Of a DNA stretch of 64,000 bases, positions 43,050 through 51,746 are shown one piece after another (positions within the stretch are counted from its first letter, which is position 1; every line of letters starts with the position of its first letter). The position numbers were made by a program, and so were the translations under genes. The notes beneath the pieces are model-generated. The model made no database searches and was not told where the DNA came from. It saw nothing but the letters and a program-made list of their open reading frames with translations. This DNA comes from SIBU01 sp964430335 (GTDB lineage Bacteria > Patescibacteriota > Minisyncoccia > Phycocordibacterales > SIBU01). The stretch is from contig CAYSEN010000002.1 of assembly GCA_964430335.1 (NCBI GenBank), positions 1 to 64,000 of the forward strand, given 5' to 3'.

Positions 43050-44243
43050 ATGAAGTGCCTAATCTGCAAAGAAGACAAATCCTCGGAATTTTTAAATCTA
43101 GGTAAACAACCTTTAGCAAACAAATATCCAGAAAATTCGGAAAAGTTTAAAACTGAAGATTTCTTCCCTCTCTCAGTATTTTTTTGTTCAAACTGTAAAA
43201 ATGTTCAACTCGGTACTCTAGTATCAAGAGAAAGAATGTTTGAGGATTATTACTATCTATCTTCGGTAAATCCCGGACTGGTTAGACACTTCGAAAAATT
43301 AGCGAAGAAACTATCGAAGGCAAAATTCGTCGTTGATATTGGTTCAAATGATGGAATTTTATTAAGACCACTCATAAAAGATTTGGGGGTAAAAGCCATT
43401 GGTGTTGACCCATCAATCAACGTAGGCAAAATTGCAAATGATCAAGGATTAACGACCATAGTTTCTTTCTTTAATGAAAAATCTGCAAATGAAATCGTCG
43501 ACAAGCACGGCAGACCTGACGTTGTGGTAGCCAGCAGTATTTTCACTCACCTAGAAAATCCTCACCAGTTTATTGAGGACGTTAAAAAACTGATGGCGCC
43601 AGACGGTAAATTTATTATCGAAGTCGAATATATTGGCAACATTCTATCTAAGGTGCAATTTGAAAGATTTTATCTTGATAGAATTTTCTACTATTCCCTA
43701 TCGTCTCTTAAAAATCTTTTCGAAGCTCATGGAATGTACATTTCTGATACAGAGAAAATCGAACCTCACGGTGGCTCAATTCGTGTAACAACCCGCATAA
43801 ACGGAGTAGGTAAAGGTTCCTCAGCTCGAACAAAAAAACTCCTAAAAGAAGAATCAGTAAAATTTACCGAAAAGAACTTGAAGAAATTTACTGCAAAAGT
43901 GGAAAGTTATATAAAAGCTTTTGAGAAAAAATTAAGAGAATATAAGAAAAAAGGTCTAAAGGTGGCCGGATACGGTGCTCCTGCGAGAGTCGCTACAATC
44001 ACCAATTTCGGTAAAATTGGCCCAGATTTAATCGAATTCATAGTTGACGACAGCCCTCTTAAACAGAATCGATTTAGCCCAGGGATGCATATTCCAATAG
44101 TTCCTAATACTCACCTTTTAAAGAACAAACCGGATGTATTGGTAGTATTTGCATACGAATATTTCAAAGACATTAAAAAGAAGACAAAACAAACAGGAAA
44201 GTATCGATATTTAATAGCCATTCCGCCTAAAGAAGTAAAATAA
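43050..44243 (+). CDS. NDP-sugar C-methyltransferase-like SAM enzyme
   Basis: The 397-residue protein has the three-part layout of TylCIII/NovU C-methyltransferases. An N-terminal zinc-binding region (CLICKED, FCSNCKN) leads to a SAM domain (VVDIGSNDGILLRPL, ASSIFTHLENP). The C-terminal Methyltransf_14 part holds EPHGGSIRVTTRI and YGAPARVATITNF, which binds the sugar nucleotide. It probably adds a branch methyl to a keto-deoxysugar nucleotide. The neighbour at 44248 may supply the substrate. Confidence 0.87.
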   Translation: MKCLICKEDKSSEFLNLGKQPLANKYPENSEKFKTEDFFPLSVFFCSNCKNVQLGTLVSRERMFEDYYYLSSVNPGLVRHFEKLAKKLSKAKFVVDIGSNDGILLRPLIKDLGVKAIGVDPSINVGKIANDQGLTTIVSFFNEKSANEIVDKHGRPDVVVASSIFTHLENPHQFIEDVKKLMAPDGKFIIEVEYIGNILSKVQFERFYLDRIFYYSLSSLKNLFEAHGMYISDTEKIEPHGGSIRVTTRINGVGKGSSARTKKLLKEESVKFTEKNLKKFTAKVESYIKAFEKKLREYKKKGLKVAGYGAPARVATITNFGKIGPDLIEFIVDDSPLKQNRFSPGMHIPIVPNTHLLKNKPDVLVVFAYEYFKDIKKKTKQTGKYRYLIAIPPKEVK

Positions 44244-44247
44244 AACC

Positions 44248-45471
44248 ATGTCCAAAAAAATCATAGAGGAAGACATCGCAAGAATAGCAAAAGGTTTGGG
44301 AACAGATGCCAAAAAATTTGAGGGCAAAACTATTTTCATTTCTGGAGGAGGAGGTTTTTTGGGGAAATATTTGATTGGCACACTTTGCTATTTAAATGAC
44401 AATGTTCTCAAAACTCCTTGCCGAATTATTTCAGTAGACAACTTTATTACCGGACGACCTCATCCACATTTTAATTACAAAGGTAGACCAGACATTTTGG
44501 AAGTTTGGGGAGATATTACCCAACCTCTTCCTGTTCGTGAACCACTTCATTACATTGTCCACGCTGCTGGACTAGCTTCTCCTGTCTATTACAAAAAATA
44601 CCCACTTGAGACCATCGATAGCGCCGTAACGGGAGTTAGACATCTTTTGGAATTAGCAAAGAAAAACAAAGAAACAGTAGAGGGTTTCCTATTCTTCAGT
44701 TCAAGTGAAATTTACGGTGATCCAGACGAAAAGGCAGTGCCTACACCAGAGACTTATCACGGATATGTCTCTTCAGTCGGTCCACGTGCTTGCTACGACG
44801 AATCAAAGAGATTAGGAGAAACGATCACAACAATTTACAACGAACAGTTCGATGTACCGGGGAAAATTGTTCGACCATTCAACGTATTCGGACCAGGAAT
44901 GGGACATAACGACAAGAGAGTTCTGCCGATGTTTGCTTACAAGGCGCTAAACAAAGAAACTATTCCGGTACACGGAGATGGTCACCAAACCAGGACTTTC
45001 TGTTACATTACCGACGCGGTGACAGGATTCCTAAAAGTTCTACTTATCGGCCAACCAGGACATGCGTACAACATTGGAAATGAAGACAATGAGATTTCAA
45101 TGGCTGATCTTGCAAAAATGTTTGTCGACATTGAAGGTGGAGGAGCTTCATTTGAGCTAATTCCCTACCCAGAAAATTATCCTGCTGGTGAACCACAGAG
45201 AAGATGTCCTGACCTAAAAAAGGCAAAAGATCATCTAAAATATAATCCTGAAATGTCACTTCGAGAGGGATTAACACGATTTATCGAATGGTGCAGAAAT
45301 GACGAAACTTATATAGATCAAAGCAAGAGAACAGCCACCAAGACTACTCCGGAAAATAAACCGGAGAGCAAAAAAGCTGTCATCTCCAATAAAAAAATAA
45401 AAACGGCTAAAAAAGCTTCTCAAAAATCAAAAGCAAAGCCTAAAGCAAAATCACGTCGCGGTAAAAAATAA
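44248..45471 (+). CDS. UDP-glucuronate decarboxylase-like epimerase with Lys-rich tail
   Basis: The 407-residue protein is an extended SDR of the UXS/RmlB-like group: FISGGGGFLGKYL as the NAD loop, SSSEIYGDP with GPRACYDESKRLGE (Tyr-x-x-x-Lys and the UXS-type RACYDE block), and RPFNVFGPGM. The last roughly 60 residues are an unusual Lys/Ser/Ala tail ending KSRRGKK with no known fold. It likely makes a UDP-pentose or a related epimerised sugar for the glycan. It precedes the oxidoreductase by 8 bases. Confidence 0.87.
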   Translation: MSKKIIEEDIARIAKGLGTDAKKFEGKTIFISGGGGFLGKYLIGTLCYLNDNVLKTPCRIISVDNFITGRPHPHFNYKGRPDILEVWGDITQPLPVREPLHYIVHAAGLASPVYYKKYPLETIDSAVTGVRHLLELAKKNKETVEGFLFFSSSEIYGDPDEKAVPTPETYHGYVSSVGPRACYDESKRLGETITTIYNEQFDVPGKIVRPFNVFGPGMGHNDKRVLPMFAYKALNKETIPVHGDGHQTRTFCYITDAVTGFLKVLLIGQPGHAYNIGNEDNEISMADLAKMFVDIEGGGASFELIPYPENYPAGEPQRRCPDLKKAKDHLKYNPEMSLREGLTRFIEWCRNDETYIDQSKRTATKTTPENKPESKKAVISNKKIKTAKKASQKSKAKPKAKSRRGKK

Positions 45472-45479
45472 TTATAGTG

Positions 45480-46379
45480 ATGAAAAATATTGCAGTCATA
45501 GGCGCTGGCAAATGGGGCAAAAATATAATCTCTACCCTAGAAAAAATGAACAGGGTTAATTTGAAGTACCTCTGCGCCAGAGATCAGATATCCCTAGCGC
45601 CATTTTCAAATGAATACACGAAGCTGACAGACTGGCATGTGCTTCTTTCAAAAAATGATTTGGATGCCGTAATAATCGCTACCCCGGCTTCTACTCACAC
45701 AAGTATGGCGATCTCATTTTTGGAAAAAAATATCGCTGTGTTTGTAGAGAAGCCGATGTCTCTAAGTATTGCTGAAGCAAAAAAACTTAAAAAGGCCTCT
45801 GAAAAAAGTAAGGCGGTGTTTATGGTTGGCTATCAATATGTTTTTAATCAAAATGTTGATTTTATTAAAAAGGAGATTTTGAATAAAAAAATCGAGGCCA
45901 TTTCATTCATGAAAACCGAGCATATTAAAAGCCCGACAAGATCTGACATCGACATTTTTTGGGATGTTGCATCCCACCCACTTTCAATTTATCAACATCT
46001 TTTTGGCCAGCCGAGGATAAAATCAGTGAAAGGTAAAATGAAGCCAGACTTCGTATCGGCGGAGGTTTCGTTTGAAAATGCTCCTAAATTAAAAATTAAA
46101 GCTGCCAACGAGGGTGAAAAGAAAATTCGACAAATTGCTTTTGAGACTAAAATACAAAAAATTTTAATAGATGAGACTCTTGATGAGAAAAAATTATCGA
46201 TTAGCAAGAATGGTAAGACAAATCATCCAAAAATTGTTCAAATAGAACCGCTACTAAGTGAGCTCAATCATTTTGTAGAATGCCTAGAAAAAAACCATCC
46301 ACCTGTAACAAATATCAATTTTGGATTTCAGGTAACTGAGTGGATGGAAACTATCTGCAAGGCGCTAAAAAATAAATAG
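45480..46379 (+). CDS. Gfo/Idh/MocA-family oxidoreductase
   Basis: The protein is 299 residues with the ATG I prefer at 45480 (a GTG lies one codon upstream). It has VIGAGKWGKNI as the NAD loop, IATPASTHTSMAI and the EKPMSLS motif of the family, with an Asp/His set around FWDVASHPLSIY. Relatives oxidise or reduce sugar-nucleotide or sugar groups such as UDP-GlcNAc-3-uronate. It ends the (+) block; a hairpin serving the opposite gene follows at 46385. Confidence 0.87.
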   Translation: MKNIAVIGAGKWGKNIISTLEKMNRVNLKYLCARDQISLAPFSNEYTKLTDWHVLLSKNDLDAVIIATPASTHTSMAISFLEKNIAVFVEKPMSLSIAEAKKLKKASEKSKAVFMVGYQYVFNQNVDFIKKEILNKKIEAISFMKTEHIKSPTRSDIDIFWDVASHPLSIYQHLFGQPRIKSVKGKMKPDFVSAEVSFENAPKLKIKAANEGEKKIRQIAFETKIQKILIDETLDEKKLSISKNGKTNHPKIVQIEPLLSELNHFVECLEKNHPPVTNINFGFQVTEWMETICKALKNK

Positions 46380-46411
46380 AAAAAGGTCCGGCAAGCAAAG
46401 CCTGCCGGACC
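46380..46411 (-). terminator. Intrinsic terminator of the DUF218-like gene
   Basis: GGTCCGGCA and its complement form a 9-bp stem around a 9-base centre. On the minus strand the stem is followed by a T5 tract. It lies directly after the stop of the GC-rich gene at 46418. Confidence 0.8.
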
Positions 46412-46417
46412 AACGAA

Positions 46418-47098
46418 TCAATTCCCCCTTCGATCGAGGTAACCCAGACACGTTCGAAATTGGACCAAAGGAAACGGCTTTGAACTCGCCGGATCTTGAT
46501 ATTTAAGGATCCTATCGAGTTCGGTACCAATGAGGCCAGCGCGGGTCTCACGCAGAGTGCCTTGAGAATGAGCAACCTCCTCTCCCCACGGAAGGGTAGC
46601 CCCTACAGCGCAATAAACCTTGATATTGGGCGCCCCTTCGTACCTACTGTTCGCAATAGCCGTAATGACCGACATGAAGGCCCTCACCATGTGAAATGGT
46701 GGGGCGACAATCACGAGATCGGGCCAACCCTCGCGCACAGCATAGTCCACCAAGGCAACCGCCTCGCTTAGGGTATTAAGCGGTTCGCTAAGAGGAACGG
46801 TGCTAATTGCAGACAAAGGAAATCCGGCCCTAGAAGCGGCGGCCTCCCATGAACAATGCCCCGTGTAGCCCGCATTGGTGCCATCCAAATCGTTAAGAAG
46901 GAAAAGCCTGAACCGTCTCGGGTTACGAGAGTAAAGAGAGTGGGCAGTGTCAATCACAGACATACGGTTGTCGTTGGTCTGTGTAAAACCATACACGGGA
47001 ATAATGCATGTATCCCCTCGGAAAAACCTCTCCGGCAAACGATCAGTCAAGGCCATCGTTGTGAGCTTGAAGAAATCCGGCAACTCCGAAGTTTCCAT
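46418..47098 (-). CDS. DUF218/ElyC-like protein, GC-rich
   Basis: The 226-residue protein has the core of DUF218 (SanA/ElyC/YdcF-like) proteins: CIIPVYGFTQTNDNR for the first strand, SEPLNTLSEAVALVDYA for the helix that carries the conserved Ser/Glu, and LVIVAPPFHMVRAFMSV for the (T/A)xxxHMxRA block. Most DUF218 proteins act at or near the membrane in envelope-related tasks; here no membrane segment is visible. One 60-base line at 46681 counts 37 G/C, well above its neighbours. It has its own promoter, direct repeats and terminator and reads opposite to 45480-46379, so it is a probable acquired cassette. Confidence 0.7.
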   Translation of the reverse strand: METSELPDFFKLTTMALTDRLPERFFRGDTCIIPVYGFTQTNDNRMSVIDTAHSLYSRNPRRFRLFLLNDLDGTNAGYTGHCSWEAAASRAGFPLSAISTVPLSEPLNTLSEAVALVDYAVREGWPDLVIVAPPFHMVRAFMSVITAIANSRYEGAPNIKVYCAVGATLPWGEEVAHSQGTLRETRAGLIGTELDRILKYQDPASSKPFPLVQFRTCLGYLDRRGN

Positions 47099-47119
47099 AT
47101 TTGTATGTTATTTGTATGT
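47098..47119 (-). repeat. Tandem 11-base repeat at the start of the DUF218-like gene
   Basis: TATTTGTATGT occurs twice without a gap (47098-47108 and 47109-47119) and overlaps the first base of the start codon region on the minus strand. It may be an operator or a translation-control site. Confidence 0.55.
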
Positions 47120-47128
47120 AAAGACCGA

Positions 47129-47183
47129 GTTTTTCAAACGAAAACCAGCTACACACGTAGCAGGTTTATCTATCCAAACTATA
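47129..47183. repeat. 55-base duplicate flanking a gap, left copy
   Basis: It is identical to 47284-47338. The intervening 100 N are a scaffold gap. The copy is probably a contig-end overlap, not a biological repeat. Confidence 0.85.
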
Positions 47184-47283
47184 NNNNNNNNNNNNNNNNN
47201 NNNNNNNNNNNNNNNNNNNNNNNNNNNNNNNNNNNNNNNNNNNNNNNNNNNNNNNNNNNNNNNNNNNNNNNNNNNNNNNNNNN
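47184..47283. other. Assembly gap of 100 N
   Basis: A run of exactly 100 N lies between the two 55-base copies. It falls in the promoter/leader region of the DUF218-like gene, which reads continuously if the copies are merged. Confidence 0.98.
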
Positions 47284-47338
47284 GTTTTTCAAACGAAAAC
47301 CAGCTACACACGTAGCAGGTTTATCTATCCAAACTATA
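47284..47338. repeat. 55-base duplicate flanking a gap, right copy
   Basis: Same 55 bases as 47129-47183. Its right end contains TATAGT (minus strand), the -10 of the DUF218-like gene. Confidence 0.85.
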
Positions 47339-47360
47339 CTTATTTTTTACAAATTGTCAA
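47333..47360 (-). promoter_or_regulatory. Promoter of the DUF218-like gene at 46418
   Basis: On the minus strand TTGACA (47360-47355) and TATAGT (47338-47333) are 16 bases apart. The -35 lies in the last codons of the adjacent GT4 gene. Merging the duplicate puts this promoter about 60 bases before the repeat-flanked ATG. Confidence 0.65.
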
Positions 47361-48522
47361 CTGAGATAAATTTTATTATTCTCTCGGCTCTTTTTGTCCA
47401 AGTATGGCTTTGTACTTTCTCAAAAGCCTTTTGAGCAACCTTCATGCTTAGTTCTCCATCATTTAAAATCTTCAAAATACCCTTTTCGAGATCTTCATTA
47501 CTGTCAGGTCTCACAAACATTGCCGATTCATCATCCAAAATTTCTCTGATCGCAGGAAGGTCGGACGTGACGATTGGTTGACCTGAGGCCATGTACTCAA
47601 ACATTTTCATTGGCGACATAAAGCCGGAATAGTACTCAGTGTTTGGGTAATTCATCACCAAAACATCTGACGCTCTCATATACTTCCCTACTTCTTTTTG
47701 TGAGACAAAAGAAACAAGCTTGTAATATTCGCTAGGCACTAAAGCACGAGACAAAGTTGTAGCTAACTCGATTTTTTCCTCTGAACCTAACCCGACAATA
47801 AGAAGTTTTAAATCTTGTCTTTTTAAAATCATATTTCCAAAAACCCGGACCAAATCATCTACCCCCTTGTCCATGCCCATAGTTTTGTATTTTCCAATAT
47901 AAGCGATTATTTTTGGTGAATCAGGTAGATCCAACTCACGCCTGAGATCATACTTACTCTCAGAACCAGAAAACACCGACAAATCGACGCCGTTGGGTGC
48001 TACCAAAACATCCTCACTTTTAAAACCAGCCTTAACAAACTCTGATTTAATAATTGAATTTACAACCACCAGTTTTTCCGATCTTCTTATTAAAGGCAAT
48101 AAAAATTTTCGATACTGACCGATTCCAATATGAGTTTCAAAAACCACTTTGTATCCTAAGAAGGTTAACAATGGCCCCAAATTATCCATTGTGTATATGA
48201 TTCGATTTCGGGAGCGGAGCAAGAAGTAAATCAGTACTAGAAAGTAAAAATGGGCGTATTGCAAAAAAAATGCTAATTTTCCTAAAAATTTTCCGAAAAT
48301 TATAAAATCAAAACTCCAAATTTTTTTTACAGAAAATGTTTTTTTAACATCATAATATTTGAGTGGATCCTGTCGGACCTCCTTAAACCTTTGAGGTACA
48401 ACAAGCTCTACATTTGCCCCATTATTCGCAAATGATTCACAAAGTCGCGCCAAATAAGTACTGTGGGCCGCGGTGCTTGGGAAACGACAATTGCACAACA
48501 CTGTAATATTCAAATTTTTCAT
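47347..48522 (-). CDS. GT4-family glycosyltransferase
   Basis: The 391-residue protein has a GT-B fold: FPSTAAHSTYLARLCESFA at the N-terminus, VLVAPNGVDLSVF at the inter-domain region, and a variable E-x7-E donor motif region SGFMSPMKMFEYMASGQPIV. It overlaps the following GT4 gene by 4 bases (ATGA at 48519-48522), so both form one unit with the epimerase at 49566. Confidence 0.9.
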   Translation of the reverse strand: MKNLNITVLCNCRFPSTAAHSTYLARLCESFANNGANVELVVPQRFKEVRQDPLKYYDVKKTFSVKKIWSFDFIIFGKFLGKLAFFLQYAHFYFLVLIYFLLRSRNRIIYTMDNLGPLLTFLGYKVVFETHIGIGQYRKFLLPLIRRSEKLVVVNSIIKSEFVKAGFKSEDVLVAPNGVDLSVFSGSESKYDLRRELDLPDSPKIIAYIGKYKTMGMDKGVDDLVRVFGNMILKRQDLKLLIVGLGSEEKIELATTLSRALVPSEYYKLVSFVSQKEVGKYMRASDVLVMNYPNTEYYSGFMSPMKMFEYMASGQPIVTSDLPAIREILDDESAMFVRPDSNEDLEKGILKILNDGELSMKVAQKAFEKVQSHTWTKRAERIIKFISVDNL

Positions 48523-49559
48523 TTATTTTTAAGTAGTTTAGCAAAATCCTCGGCGAATCTTTTTGTTGTAAAAAGTTTTTTGGCCAAGTCCCCATTTGTT
48601 CTTCCCATCTTTTCTGCCAATTCAGGGTTCTGCCAAAGTTTTAATATTGCTTCTTTTAAAGCCATAGGGTTTTCTGGAGGAACAAGGATTCCATTTTCTC
48701 CATCCTTAAAGTAGTCAGATAAAGTGCTTCTATCAGTCGTTATAATAGCCTTTCCAAGCATCATCGATTCAAGCAAAACGTATTGACCTGAACAATCAGA
48801 CCCTACCATTTTTTCTTCCGGAATAGTTGGGATTACCACAAATTCTGCATTTTTCATTAACCCCGCCAAGACTTTTGGTTTGAAATAGTCGACTTTTACA
48901 TTGGGAGGAAAGTTTTCAATGCCAGGAAAATTTCTTGGGAGTGCGCCGATGGTCAGAGGAATCTCGGTTCCATTCAAGGCCTCGATCAGAACCTTGTAAT
49001 CTCTGCCGACATCTCTACCGGCTGAAATTATGTATCTTTTATTTTCATTTAAAACAGGTTCAATGCTATTGTAAAAATTTTCATCAATTCCGTAGGGCAA
49101 AAAATGTAGTTTATTTTTATCAAAACCTTCGCTAAGCAAAAAATCTTTCTGAGCCGTCGAAGGACAAATTATTCCATCAGCGGAAAAAATTGTTTTTCTA
49201 ATAAACCAGCTCTTAAGACCTGTTCTGTTTCTTTTTATTAGATTGGAAAGATAGGTGTTGTAAATAAACCATCTGGGTTTTTTCATTCTTAAAACAAATT
49301 TCACCAAAAATAGTGTCAGAAGTCCTGAACCAGAAAAAACTATATCGTATTTTCCGATACCGAATATGACCGGTAACTGCGTAAGATTAAATGAAATTTT
49401 TCTTAAAAACTCGGTTGTCTTTGTCTCGTAGAAACTGGCTTCAACTCCAAATTTAGACAAATGGTTAAGACCCACCAATGCGGTGTCGGGCTGATCTCCT
49501 TTTTGAAACTCTTCATACAGTTTCTTCCGAGAACCGGCGTAAAGATACAAAACTTTCAT
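48519..49559 (-). CDS. GT4-family glycosyltransferase
   Basis: The 346-residue protein has a GT-B fold with HFLPYGIDENFYNS in the first linker, ISAGRDVGRDYKVLIEAL at the start of the donor domain and QYVLLESMMLGKAIITTD as the donor motif. It lacks the classical EGxxxxxEAMA box but keeps the overall order. Its start is 7 bases after the epimerase stop. Its stop is TGA. Confidence 0.86.
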   Translation of the reverse strand: MKVLYLYAGSRKKLYEEFQKGDQPDTALVGLNHLSKFGVEASFYETKTTEFLRKISFNLTQLPVIFGIGKYDIVFSGSGLLTLFLVKFVLRMKKPRWFIYNTYLSNLIKRNRTGLKSWFIRKTIFSADGIICPSTAQKDFLLSEGFDKNKLHFLPYGIDENFYNSIEPVLNENKRYIISAGRDVGRDYKVLIEALNGTEIPLTIGALPRNFPGIENFPPNVKVDYFKPKVLAGLMKNAEFVVIPTIPEEKMVGSDCSGQYVLLESMMLGKAIITTDRSTLSDYFKDGENGILVPPENPMALKEAILKLWQNPELAEKMGRTNGDLAKKLFTTKRFAEDFAKLLKNK

Positions 49560-49565
49560 ATATAG

Positions 49566-50591
49566 TTACATCAATTTTTTCTTCCAAGTGTCAGGAGTTT
49601 TTTCATTGATTATTTCCAACTCGAGATGATATTCGAATGGCTTTGGACCGCGCAATTTGATCCATTCAATATTTTCTTTCACTCCATCACGTAAGTTTGT
49701 AGTGGTTTTATAATCAAGTAATTTTCGAGCCTTATCTGCTTTACATCCGGCATGCTTTACCTCCTGTGGTCTTGAGGGAACATAAATAGGTTTCAAATTG
49801 AAATGAAGTTGTTCCCCAATAATTTTCGCCAAGTCATTCACGGTTACAAATTCATCATCTGGACCGATATTTATAATCTGACCATTCAAATCTTTTTGAA
49901 AAGCTAATTTTTCTAATGCAGAAATTGCATCCGAAATATATGTAAAACTTCTCTTCTGCATTCCATCGCCGTAAATAATCGGCTGTTCGCCTCGGAGCAT
50001 TCGGTTTATCATTATCGAAACAACATTTCGATACGGATCATCGTACTTCTGGCGTGGCCCAAAAATATTGTGAGGAACAGCAATCACATACTCAAAACCA
50101 TGCGCTTCAGCCATTGTCTCAATAAATAATTCGGCGGCATATTTTGCAACGCCGTATGGATCAACAGGTTTTGGTGGCATGCTCTCATCAAACATTCCGC
50201 CAATTCCACCCTGATTTCCATAACGCGCCATGCTTGAACAAAAAACTACTCGCTTCACACCATTTACAACCGCAGCAGTAACAACCGCAACAGTTGAGTT
50301 GTAAGTATGTTCAGTAATTAAATTAGGAGAAAAAACACTCAGGCCTTCGTGAGGAGCAGCAGCACAGTGGTACAAAATATCCACCCCTTTCAAAAGTTCC
50401 TTCATCTTTTCAAAATCTCTGGCATCTTCTTTGTAAAAAGTAATTCCTTCTGAGACGTTATCTCTGTAACCTCCTAAAAGATTATCACAACCAGAAACCT
50501 CGTATCCAAGCTCATGCATACGGTCAGCCAAGTGACTTCCTAAGAATCCTGCGATTCCGGTAATAAAAATTTTCTCCTTTGTTTTAGTCAT
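49566..50591 (-). CDS. NAD-dependent UDP-sugar 4-epimerase-like protein
   Basis: The 341-residue extended SDR has ITGIAGFLGSHLADRM, a YHCAAAPHEGL region, FCSSMARYGNQGG, YGVAK and VPHNIFGPRQKYDD. It resembles UDP-glucose 4-epimerases and relatives that act on UDP-hexosamines. The start is well supported: GAGGGA lies about 4-9 bases before the ATG. It heads the unit with the two GT4 genes. Confidence 0.9.
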   Translation of the reverse strand: MTKTKEKIFITGIAGFLGSHLADRMHELGYEVSGCDNLLGGYRDNVSEGITFYKEDARDFEKMKELLKGVDILYHCAAAPHEGLSVFSPNLITEHTYNSTVAVVTAAVVNGVKRVVFCSSMARYGNQGGIGGMFDESMPPKPVDPYGVAKYAAELFIETMAEAHGFEYVIAVPHNIFGPRQKYDDPYRNVVSIMINRMLRGEQPIIYGDGMQKRSFTYISDAISALEKLAFQKDLNGQIINIGPDDEFVTVNDLAKIIGEQLHFNLKPIYVPSRPQEVKHAGCKADKARKLLDYKTTTNLRDGVKENIEWIKLRGPKPFEYHLELEIINEKTPDTWKKKLM

Positions 50592-50594
50592 ATT

Positions 50595-50600
50595 TCCCTC
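50595..50600 (-). promoter_or_regulatory. Shine-Dalgarno site of the epimerase gene
   Basis: GAGGGA sits directly before AAAT-ATG. It is one of only three clear Shine-Dalgarno sites I found in the window, with those of murB and the Nudix gene at 12975. Confidence 0.7.
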
Positions 50601-50734
50601 AATCTTATATCAAATAAACCTAAAGAACAACCCGAAAATCTACTGCTATGTAAACCAGAACTAGACCCCTTATACAACAAAAGACCGTGGTAAATTGTTA
50701 TCAAATACAGTAATCTAATAGCTAACAAACCTAC

Positions 50735-51745
50735 ATGAAGCCGTCACTTGCATTTGTCGATAATATATTTCACCAGTACACCAAATCTGCGGATTTTTTT
50801 CGTGAACTTATTTCAGCTGATTTTGATATTACAAATTATTGGGACAAAACCTCACAAAAAGGTTCAAGAGTTTCAGTTGAGGAAATTAACCAGCATGAAT
50901 ACGTAATTTTTTGGCAAAGATTAAATCCTATAAGCGACCTCAAGAAAATTAAAGCAAAAATGATTTGGGTACCAATGTATGACAGCCTAAATCCTGACTA
51001 TCTCTTTTGGAAAAACCTATCGTTTATACCAATAAAAGTTATTTGCTTTTCTGAATACATTTATAAGAAATGTTTAGACTTTGGAATCGAGGCGGTCTAT
51101 CTCAAGTATTGGGTTAAGCCAGTTCAAAACGAAGTAGACTTCAAACAAAGAAGTAGGACTTTTTTCTTTTGGAACCGCGGCGCGGTAACTTTTAACGAAA
51201 TTAAAAAAATAATTAACCCTAATTCCATCGATAAATTTATTCTTTTATCTAGACCAGACCCAAACTACCAAGCTGAAAGCATTTCTATCAAAGACATAGA
51301 GAAATATAAAATTGAAAAAATCGAAATGGATTTTAAGCAGTCTAAGGAAGACTATCTAAACTTAGTAAAAAGCGCAGGCATCTTTATTGCTCCAAGGAAA
51401 AAAGAAGGTATTGGCCTCAGTTTTATAGAGGCAATGTCACTTGGGCTAATCGTAGTGAGTTACAACGAAGGCACAATGAATGAGTATATTCGCCACGGAG
51501 TGAATGGTTATTTGTTTGATGAACACACCAAAGAGCCGGTTAATTTCTCTAAAGCGGAAGAGTTGTTTGTAAAAAACCAGAATGAATCTGCAAACGGATT
51601 TAAAAACTGGGAGAAGGATTCGAAAAACATTTATGAATTTGTAAAATCACCATGTACAAAAAGAAAATCATTCCTTAGGATATTCTGGCTAAATATTTAC
51701 AATTTAAAGCTTTGGCAATTTAAAATTAGAAATAGATTTTTCTAA
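50735..51745 (+). CDS. GT4-like glycosyltransferase
   Basis: The 336-residue protein has a truncated GT-B layout; the N-terminal domain is short and unusual, but the donor site is clear: GIFIAPRKKEGIGLSFIEAM (E-x7-E equivalent), followed by HGVNGYLFD. Its divergent neighbour is the epimerase at 49566-50591; it is convergent with the SGNH gene, their stops lying one base apart at 51745/51747. No terminator is visible there. Confidence 0.75.
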   Translation: MKPSLAFVDNIFHQYTKSADFFRELISADFDITNYWDKTSQKGSRVSVEEINQHEYVIFWQRLNPISDLKKIKAKMIWVPMYDSLNPDYLFWKNLSFIPIKVICFSEYIYKKCLDFGIEAVYLKYWVKPVQNEVDFKQRSRTFFFWNRGAVTFNEIKKIINPNSIDKFILLSRPDPNYQAESISIKDIEKYKIEKIEMDFKQSKEDYLNLVKSAGIFIAPRKKEGIGLSFIEAMSLGLIVVSYNEGTMNEYIRHGVNGYLFDEHTKEPVNFSKAEELFVKNQNESANGFKNWEKDSKNIYEFVKSPCTKRKSFLRIFWLNIYNLKLWQFKIRNRFF

Positions 51746-51746
51746 T

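Noticed and set aside
47129..47338. Direct repeat flanking a gap read as an insertion-site duplication
   Set aside because: Exactly 55 bases are identical at both of the two gaps, which fits contig overlaps better than target duplication.
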